Of a DNA stretch of 64,000 bases, positions 58,997 to 64,000 are shown one piece after another. How positions within the stretch are numbered: position 1 is the first letter of the stretch; each line of letters starts with the position of its first letter. The translations under genes and the position numbers were made by a program. The notes beneath the pieces are model-generated. The model worked only from the letters and a program-made list of their open reading frames with translations. It was not told the DNA's origin and ran no database searches. The DNA comes from Pseudomonas sp. VD-NE ins. GTDB lineage: Bacteria; Pseudomonadota; Gammaproteobacteria; Pseudomonadales; Pseudomonadaceae. The stretch spans positions 6,632,055-6,696,054 of the forward strand of contig NZ_CP134772.1 in the NCBI RefSeq assembly GCF_031882575.1, written 5' to 3'.

Positions 58997-60025
58997 ATGC
59001 CAAAAATACAGCTCCTGATCCAGCGCATTCTCGAACTGATGAAGCGCTATCCTGGGGTCATTGCGCTTGGCGGTTTCATCTCCGGGGTCGGCAGTTTCAT
59101 CATGGTCGATCGTCAGCAAGGGCTGGCGAGCTGGATCACCGTGATCATGCTGCTCAGCTGGATCTGGCTGATGCTGGAAAACACCCTGACCGGCCTATTC
59201 ACCCGCATCTTCAAACGCGAGATTCCCCAGCCGCTGCTGCGTTACGCCACGCAGATGATCCATCAGGAAAGCCTGTTTTTTGTCCTGCCGTTTTTCTTCA
59301 TCACCACGACCTGGAACAGTGGCCAGTTGTTTTTTACCGGCCTGCTCAGCGTGGCGGCACTGATCTCGATCGTTGATCCGCTCTATTACAAATGGCTGGC
59401 GCCACGGCGCTGGGCGTTTCTCGCGCTGCACACCCTGACCCTGTTCGCCGCCCTGCTCACCGCGTTGCCGGTGATCATGCACCTGACCACCGCGCAGAGC
59501 TTCAAGTGGGCGCTGGGCATTGCCGTGCTGTTGTCGTTCCCGAGTCTGGCGTCGATCTTCCCGATCCGTACGCTGCGCAATGCTTTGGCGATCCTGTGCA
59601 TTACGGTCGGCATCGGTGGCGTTGGTTGGGCGCTGCGTTCGTGGGTGCCGCCGGCGACGCTGTGGATGACCGACGTGGCGATCAGCACGCAAATGCAGGA
59701 CCGCACCCCCGGCGCCAGCCTCGACACGGTCAGTGCCGAGCAGATTCGTGGTGATGGCCTGTATGCCTACACCGCAATCAACGCGCCGCGCGGGCTCGAT
59801 GAGCGGATTTATCACGTCTGGCAATTCAACGGCAAAGAAGTCGACCGCATCGCCCTCGACATCCACGGCGGGCGCAAGGAAGGCTACCGCGCGTGGACGC
59901 ACAAGCAGAACTTCCCCGGCAACCCGGCGGGCAAGTGGCAAGTGCGGGTGTTGACCGAAGACGGCCAGGTGATCGGCGTGCTGCGCTTCGAAGTCACGGA
60001 CAGCACAGCGATCAAAGAAAAGTAA
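58997..60025 (+). CDS. DUF5924/DUF2914 membrane protein
   Basis: A 342-residue protein with six or seven membrane helices in the first 215 residues (ALGGFISGVGSFIMV, VIMLLSWIWLMLEN, FFVLPFFFITTTW, FLALHTLTLFAALLTALPV, ILCITVGIGGVGWAL). A soluble beta-rich C-terminal domain (about 235-335, with YHVWQFNGKEVDRIAL and GKWQVRVLTEDGQVIGVLRF) matches DUF2914. The function is unknown, though the C-terminal domain resembles extracytoplasmic sugar- or peptide-binding beta sandwiches. Confidence 0.8.
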   Translation: MPKIQLLIQRILELMKRYPGVIALGGFISGVGSFIMVDRQQGLASWITVIMLLSWIWLMLENTLTGLFTRIFKREIPQPLLRYATQMIHQESLFFVLPFFFITTTWNSGQLFFTGLLSVAALISIVDPLYYKWLAPRRWAFLALHTLTLFAALLTALPVIMHLTTAQSFKWALGIAVLLSFPSLASIFPIRTLRNALAILCITVGIGGVGWALRSWVPPATLWMTDVAISTQMQDRTPGASLDTVSAEQIRGDGLYAYTAINAPRGLDERIYHVWQFNGKEVDRIALDIHGGRKEGYRAWTHKQNFPGNPAGKWQVRVLTEDGQVIGVLRFEVTDSTAIKEK

Positions 60026-60079
60026 TCCGGTTCGTGCTATTACGTTAGTTCGCATAAAGGCCGAACAAGCACGGAGCTT

Positions 60080-61228
60080 ATGACCAGCAGCTCGATCAGC
60101 GGTAATGCTCAACTGGACACGTCGATAACCCCTGCCCGCCTGCGGGTCACGGGGGACTGGACGCTTGCCCATTACGCCGAGCTCAAGCAACTGAGCGAAA
60201 AGCTCCACGGCCAGTACGATGCCAACACGCCGATCGACCTCAACAGCCTCGGCGCCCTCGACACCGCTGGCGCTTCGTTGCTGGTCGAACTGCTTGGTTC
60301 CGAACGCCTCGGCAAATCCGCCGAACACCCCGATTGCACCCTGACCTCCGCCGACCGCGCGCTGCTGCAAACCGTGTACTGCTCGATGACCGATTTCTGC
60401 GTGCCGATCAAAGAGCCGGAAATCAGCGTCAGCGTGCAACTGCTGACGCGCATTGGTCGCGCCGTCGACACCGTCTGGCAAGACACCCTGCAACTGCTCG
60501 GCTTCGTCGGCCTGATTATGGAAACCATCGCTCGCAGCCTGTTCCGGCCCAAGCGTTGGCGCATCACGCCGATGATCGCGCACATCGAACAGACCGGTCT
60601 CGACGCCGCGCCGATCGTGGCATTGCTGACCTTTCTGGTCGGCGCAGTGGTGGCATTTCTCGGGGCGACGGTGCTGGCCAGTTTCGGCGCGACGATTTTT
60701 ACTGTGGACCTGGTGGGCTTCTCGTTCCTGCGCGAATTTGGTGTGCTGCTCACGGCAATCCTCATGGCCGGGCGCACCGCCAGCGCGTTCACCGCGCAGA
60801 TTGGCTCGATGAAGGCCAACGAAGAAATCGACGCAATCCGCACCCTCGGCCTCGATCCGATGGAGTTGCTGGTGGTGCCGCGTGTGCTGGCGATGCTGGT
60901 GGCGTTACCGATGTTGACGTTTCTGGCGATGCTCTGCGGGATCATCGGTGGCGGCGTGGTCTGCGCGGTGTCGCTGGACATCTCGCCGGCGATGTTCCTG
61001 ACGCTGTTGCAATCGGACATTGGCGTGCAGCATTTCTTGGTCGGGTTGGTGAAGGCGCCAATTTTCGCCTTCATCATTGCCGCGATTGGTTGCCTGGAAG
61101 GCTTCAAGGTCAGCGGCAGTGCCGAGTCGGTCGGCGCCCACACCACGTCCGCCGTGGTGCAGTCGATTTTCGTGGTGATCGTGCTCGACGCGGTGGCCGC
61201 GCTGTTCTTCATGGAGATGGGCTGGTGA
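60080..61228 (+). CDS. Mla/MCE-type ABC transporter permease with N-terminal STAS domain
   Basis: A 382-residue protein. The first 100 residues form a STAS domain (IDLNSLGALDTAGASLLVEL, like MlaB). The MlaE/YrbE permease follows with five or six helices, including VALLTFLVGAVVAFLGATVL, FLREFGVLLTAILMAGRTAS, the coupling segment SMKANEEIDAIRTLGLDPME and LGCLEGFKV-like IGCLEGFKVSGSAESVG. MlaB and MlaE are thus one chain. It should move phospholipid between inner membrane and envelope. The next gene starts within its stop (GTGA). Confidence 0.92.
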   Translation: MTSSSISGNAQLDTSITPARLRVTGDWTLAHYAELKQLSEKLHGQYDANTPIDLNSLGALDTAGASLLVELLGSERLGKSAEHPDCTLTSADRALLQTVYCSMTDFCVPIKEPEISVSVQLLTRIGRAVDTVWQDTLQLLGFVGLIMETIARSLFRPKRWRITPMIAHIEQTGLDAAPIVALLTFLVGAVVAFLGATVLASFGATIFTVDLVGFSFLREFGVLLTAILMAGRTASAFTAQIGSMKANEEIDAIRTLGLDPMELLVVPRVLAMLVALPMLTFLAMLCGIIGGGVVCAVSLDISPAMFLTLLQSDIGVQHFLVGLVKAPIFAFIIAAIGCLEGFKVSGSAESVGAHTTSAVVQSIFVVIVLDAVAALFFMEMGW

Positions 61229-62028
61229 GTCGTCTACCCCGCGCGCCCTCGGAGGCGGTGATCGAAGTCCGTGGCCTGTGCAATCGCTTTGGCAGCCAGA
61301 GCGTGCACGAGAACCTCGATCTGGATTTGTACAAAGGCGAAATCCTCGCCGTGGTCGGCGGCTCCGGCAGTGGCAAATCGGTGCTGTTGCGCAGCATTGT
61401 CGGTTTGCGCCGGCCCAGCGAAGGCATGGTCAAATTGTTCGGCAAGAATCTGCCGAGCCTGTCCGAGCATGAGCGCTCGCTGGTCGAGCGGCGTTTTGGC
61501 GTGCTGTTTCAGAAGGGCGCGCTGTTCTCCTCGCTGACCGTCACCGAGAACGTCGCCCTGCCCCTCATCGAACACGCTGGCCTCAGCCGCAACGACGCCG
61601 AGCACTTGGCCGCGGTGAAGCTGGCGCTGGCCGGGCTGCCGCTGTCGGCAGCGGACAAATATCCGGCGTCGCTGTCCGGCGGCATGATCAAACGCGCCGC
61701 GCTGGCTCGGGCTTTGGCGCTGGATCCGGACATCCTGTTTCTCGACGAACCCACTGCCGGCCTCGATCCGATTGGTGCGGCGCAATTCGATCAATTGATC
61801 CTGACCCTGCGCGATGCGCTTGGCCTCAGCGTGTTTCTGGTGACCCACGACCTCGACACGCTCTACACCATCACCGACCGCGTGGCGGTGCTGGCGCAGA
61901 AAAAAGTGCTTGTGGCAGGTCCAATCGACGTCGTCTCGGAAACCGACGACGCGTGGATTCACGAATACTTCCACGGCCCGCGCGGCCGCTCGGCGCTGGA
62001 CGCCGCCAAATTGCTCAACGAGGTCTGA
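61225..62028 (+). CDS. Mla/MCE-type ABC transporter ATP-binding protein
   Basis: A 267-residue ATPase of the MlaF class. Walker A is GGSGSGKSVLLRS, the Q-loop VLFQKGALFSSLT, signature LSGGMIKRAALARAL, Walker B ILFLDEPTAGLDP, and H-loop VTHDLDT. The start is GTG overlapping the permease stop by 4 bases. It energises lipid transport by the neighbouring permease and MCE protein. Confidence 0.95.
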   Translation: MSRLPRAPSEAVIEVRGLCNRFGSQSVHENLDLDLYKGEILAVVGGSGSGKSVLLRSIVGLRRPSEGMVKLFGKNLPSLSEHERSLVERRFGVLFQKGALFSSLTVTENVALPLIEHAGLSRNDAEHLAAVKLALAGLPLSAADKYPASLSGGMIKRAALARALALDPDILFLDEPTAGLDPIGAAQFDQLILTLRDALGLSVFLVTHDLDTLYTITDRVAVLAQKKVLVAGPIDVVSETDDAWIHEYFHGPRGRSALDAAKLLNEV

Positions 62029-62029
62029 C

Positions 62030-62968
62030 ATGGAAACCCGAGCGCATCATGTGTTGATCGGCCTGTTCACGGTGATTGTGGTGGCAGGCGCCCTGCTCTT
62101 CGGTCTGTTCCTGGCCAAGTCCAGCGTCGACACCGAGTTCAAGGATTACGAGATTGTCTTCAGCGAGGCGGTCAGTGGTCTGTCCAAGGGCAGCCCGGTG
62201 CAGTACAGCGGGATCAAGGTCGGCGATGTGATCACCCTGCGCCTTGATCCGCAAGACCCACGACGGGTGCTGGCGCGGATTCGTCTGGCCGGTGATACGC
62301 CGGTCAAGGAAGACACCCAGGCCAAACTGGCGCTGGCCGGGATCACGGGGACGTCGATCATCCAGCTCAGCGGTGGCACCCCGGAAAGCCCGAAACTGCG
62401 TGGGCATGACGGTAATCTGCCGACCATCGTTGCATCGCCCTCGCCTATTTCGCGCTTGCTCAATGACTCCAACGATTTGATGACCGGCATCACCGCATTG
62501 CTGCAGAACGCCAATCAGATGTTCTCTGCCGAGAACGTCGAGCGAGTCAGCAAGACCCTCGCCCACCTCGAACAAACTACCGGCACCATCAACGACCAGC
62601 GCGGCGACATCAAGCAAGCCATGCAGCAACTGGCGACCGTCGGCAAACAGGCCGGCAGCATGCTCGAACAGACGTCGTTACTGATGCGCAACGCCAACGG
62701 TTTGATCAACGACCAGGGCAAACAGGCACTGGGCAGCGCCGAGCAGGCGATGAAGTCGCTGGAACAAAGCACGACCACCATCAGCACGTTGCTGAGCAAA
62801 AACGAAAACTCCCTCGACAACGGCATGCAGGGCCTCAATGGTCTGGCCCCGGCGATCCGCGAACTGCGTGAAACGCTGACCTCGCTGCGCGCCATCTCGC
62901 AACGCCTTGAGGCCAACCCCAGCGGCTACTTGCTGGGCCGTGACAAGAACAAGGAATTCACGCCATGA
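62030..62968 (+). CDS. MCE-domain protein (MlaD/PqiB-like)
   Basis: A 312-residue periplasmic protein with one N-terminal membrane anchor (HVLIGLFTVIVVAGALLFGLF). An MCE domain spans about residues 35-115 (FSEAVSGLSKGSPVQYSGIKVG, ALAGITGTSIIQL). A long helical, heptad-rich tail (about 150-300) is likely to form a tunnel across the periplasm. It starts 1 base after the ATPase stop and overlaps the lipoprotein start by 4 bases. Confidence 0.92.
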   Translation: METRAHHVLIGLFTVIVVAGALLFGLFLAKSSVDTEFKDYEIVFSEAVSGLSKGSPVQYSGIKVGDVITLRLDPQDPRRVLARIRLAGDTPVKEDTQAKLALAGITGTSIIQLSGGTPESPKLRGHDGNLPTIVASPSPISRLLNDSNDLMTGITALLQNANQMFSAENVERVSKTLAHLEQTTGTINDQRGDIKQAMQQLATVGKQAGSMLEQTSLLMRNANGLINDQGKQALGSAEQAMKSLEQSTTTISTLLSKNENSLDNGMQGLNGLAPAIRELRETLTSLRAISQRLEANPSGYLLGRDKNKEFTP

Positions 62969-63588
62969 AGCTGACTCGACTTGCCCTTCTCGCCGGCTTC
63001 ACGCTGATCAGCGCCTGTTCGATTCTGCCCCAGTCCGAGCCGTCGGATGTCTATCGCTTGCCGGCCGCACAGGTGCCCGCCTCTGCCAGTTCGGCGGCGA
63101 CGCAGCAGTGGTCGCTGCGGCTGAACAAGTTGCAGGCCAGTGAAGCGTTGAACCGGCCGACAATTGCGGTGATTCCGCAGGGTGACGTGATCAGCAGCTA
63201 CAAGGGTTCGCGCTGGAGCGATCCGGCACCAGTGCTGGTGCGCAATCGCTTGCTCGACGGCTTTGCGCGCGATGGCCGGGTGACGTTGCTCAGTACCGAT
63301 GACAGCAACTTTGCTGCGGATCTGGAATTGGGTGGGAGTTTGCAGGCGTTTCAGACTGAATATCAGGGCGCGCAGGCCAGCGTTGTGGTGCGGGTTGATG
63401 CGTTGCTCGTGCGTGGCTATGACCAGCGCATTCTGGCCAGTCGCCGGTTTGAAGAGCGTCAGCCTCTGAACGATGTTCAGGTGCCGGCGGTGGTTGCCGG
63501 GTTTGGCCAGGCCAGTGATCGCCTGACCGCCCAAGTCGTGGCCTGGGCCGTCGACCAGGGCCAAAAGCTGGCCCCCCAAAGACCTTAA
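62965..63588 (+). CDS. ABC-type transport auxiliary lipoprotein (PqiC/DUF330-like)
   Basis: A 207-residue lipoprotein. The signal MKLTRLALLAGFTLISAC has the lipobox ISAC and a modified Cys at residue 18. The mature domain (YRLPAAQVPASASS, LNRPTIAVIPQGD, YKGSRWSDPAPVLVRNRLLD) matches the auxiliary outer-membrane lipoproteins of MCE systems. It is the last gene of the four-gene operon. There is no MlaC-like soluble carrier here. Confidence 0.9.
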   Translation: MKLTRLALLAGFTLISACSILPQSEPSDVYRLPAAQVPASASSAATQQWSLRLNKLQASEALNRPTIAVIPQGDVISSYKGSRWSDPAPVLVRNRLLDGFARDGRVTLLSTDDSNFAADLELGGSLQAFQTEYQGAQASVVVRVDALLVRGYDQRILASRRFEERQPLNDVQVPAVVAGFGQASDRLTAQVVAWAVDQGQKLAPQRP

Positions 63589-63604
63589 GCCCAACACAAT
63601 CCCT

Positions 63605-63692
63605 GTGGGAGCTGGCTTGCCAGCGATAGCGGTGTGTCAAGCAACGTCAATGTTGGCAGTACCGCCGCCATCGCTGGCAAGCCAGCTCCCAC
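63605..63692. repeat. REPIN (GAGCTGGCTTGCCAGC class)
   Basis: Inverted 23-base arms at 63605-63627 and 63670-63692, between the convergent lipoprotein gene and the partial gene at the edge. Confidence 0.9.
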
Positions 63693-63703
63693 AGGGTTCT
63701 CTA

Positions 63704-64000
63704 TCAGCCAAAGAACCAGTAGCAGACGGCAATGGCACCCACGACACCGGCAAACTCCGCCAACAACGCACACCCCACCGCATGCCGTGCCCGCTGAATC
63801 CCCACTGCGCCGAAATACACCGCCAGCACATAGAACGTGGTCTCGGTACTGCCCTGAATCGTCGCCGCGACCAGCGCCGGGAAGCTGTCGACACCGGATG
63901 TTTTCATCGTCTCGATCAACATCGCCCGCGCCGCACTGCCGGAGAACGGTTTGACCATCGCCGTCGGCAACGCATCGACAAACCGCGTGTCCCAGCCGGC
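63704..64000 (-). CDS. Nucleoside-recognition / SpmA-SpmB-like membrane protein (partial, N-terminus off the right edge)
   Basis: The leftward frame is open to base 64000 and reads AGWDTRFVDALPTAMVKPFS, then GSAARAMLIETM, AATIQGSTETTFYVLAVYFG and a hydrophobic end GVVGAIAVCYWFFG. This matches the C-terminal half of the SpmA/SpmB nucleoside-recognition (Gate) membrane proteins found in non-sporulating pseudomonads. The role there is unknown. About 99 codons are visible and the true start lies outside. Confidence 0.85.
   Translation of the reverse strand, partial: AGWDTRFVDALPTAMVKPFSGSAARAMLIETMKTSGVDSFPALVAATIQGSTETTFYVLAVYFGAVGIQRARHAVGCALLAEFAGVVGAIAVCYWFFG

Overview
This window is the replication-origin region of a Pseudomonas chromosome, most likely of the P. 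fluorescens group. The evidence is the gene order atpB-atpI-parB-parA-rsmG-mnmG, then mnmE-yidC-yidD-rnpA-rpmH, oriC, dnaA-dnaN-recF-gyrB. This continues into the set that follows gyrB in P. aeruginosa: plsC-like, gmhB, glyS, glyQ, tag, lpxL, pilZ, trkA, rsmB, fmt, def, LysM, dprA, tsaC, qor, hemF, aroE, sulP, choX, betC, betR. The GC-rich coding sequence and many REP/REPIN palindromes fit the same group.

Layout. 1-5.35 kb: leftward genes for the ATP synthase leader end, chromosome partitioning and tRNA/rRNA modification. 5.35-5.9 kb: a DnaA-box cluster that is a colinear relative of oriC. 5.9-9.9 kb: a Fur-box-preceded FecI/FecR/TonB-receptor iron-signalling cassette lying between mnmG and mnmE. 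10-13.9 kb: leftward mnmE, yidC, yidD, rnpA, rpmH. 13.9-14.46 kb: oriC. 14.46-20.7 kb: rightward dnaA-dnaN-recF-gyrB, with a perfect parS site inside the end of recF. 20.8-23.2 kb: a divergent two-component pair. 23.4-37.4 kb: housekeeping genes for phospholipid, LPS heptose, glycyl-tRNA, DNA repair, lipid A, K+ uptake, rRNA methylation, formylation/deformylation, DNA processing and t6A.

37.6-42.7 kb: a tightly coupled five-gene cassette with no assigned function. It encodes a GNAT/autoinducer-synthase-like acyltransferase, a heme-oxygenase-fold diiron oxidase candidate, a DUF3419 SAM-dependent enzyme, an alpha-oxoamine synthase and an AMP-forming ligase. It sits between tsaC and qor, which are neighbours in P. 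aeruginosa. It looks like an acquired small-molecule pathway and is the best candidate here for an undescribed system.

42.8-45.6 kb: qor, hemF, aroE. 45.7-51.1 kb: a choline-O-sulfate block (SulP transporter, choline-binding protein, choline sulfatase, divergent LysR regulator). 51.2-60 kb: assorted metabolic and membrane genes, including a CitMHS transporter, TerC, a Na/Pi cotransporter and a membrane-anchored M16 protease, separated by REPINs. 60.1-63.6 kb: an Mla/MCE-type lipid transport operon (STAS-permease, ATPase, MCE protein, lipoprotein). The right edge cuts a leftward SpmA/SpmB-like gene.

Two window-wide points stand out. The exact 9-mer TTATCCACA (either strand) occurs about 32 times by my count, against well under one expected by chance. 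Several essential genes use GTG or TTG starts (dnaA, gyrB, rsmG, mnmG, glyQ, gmhB, lpxL). I saw no tRNA, rRNA, CRISPR array or insertion sequence.
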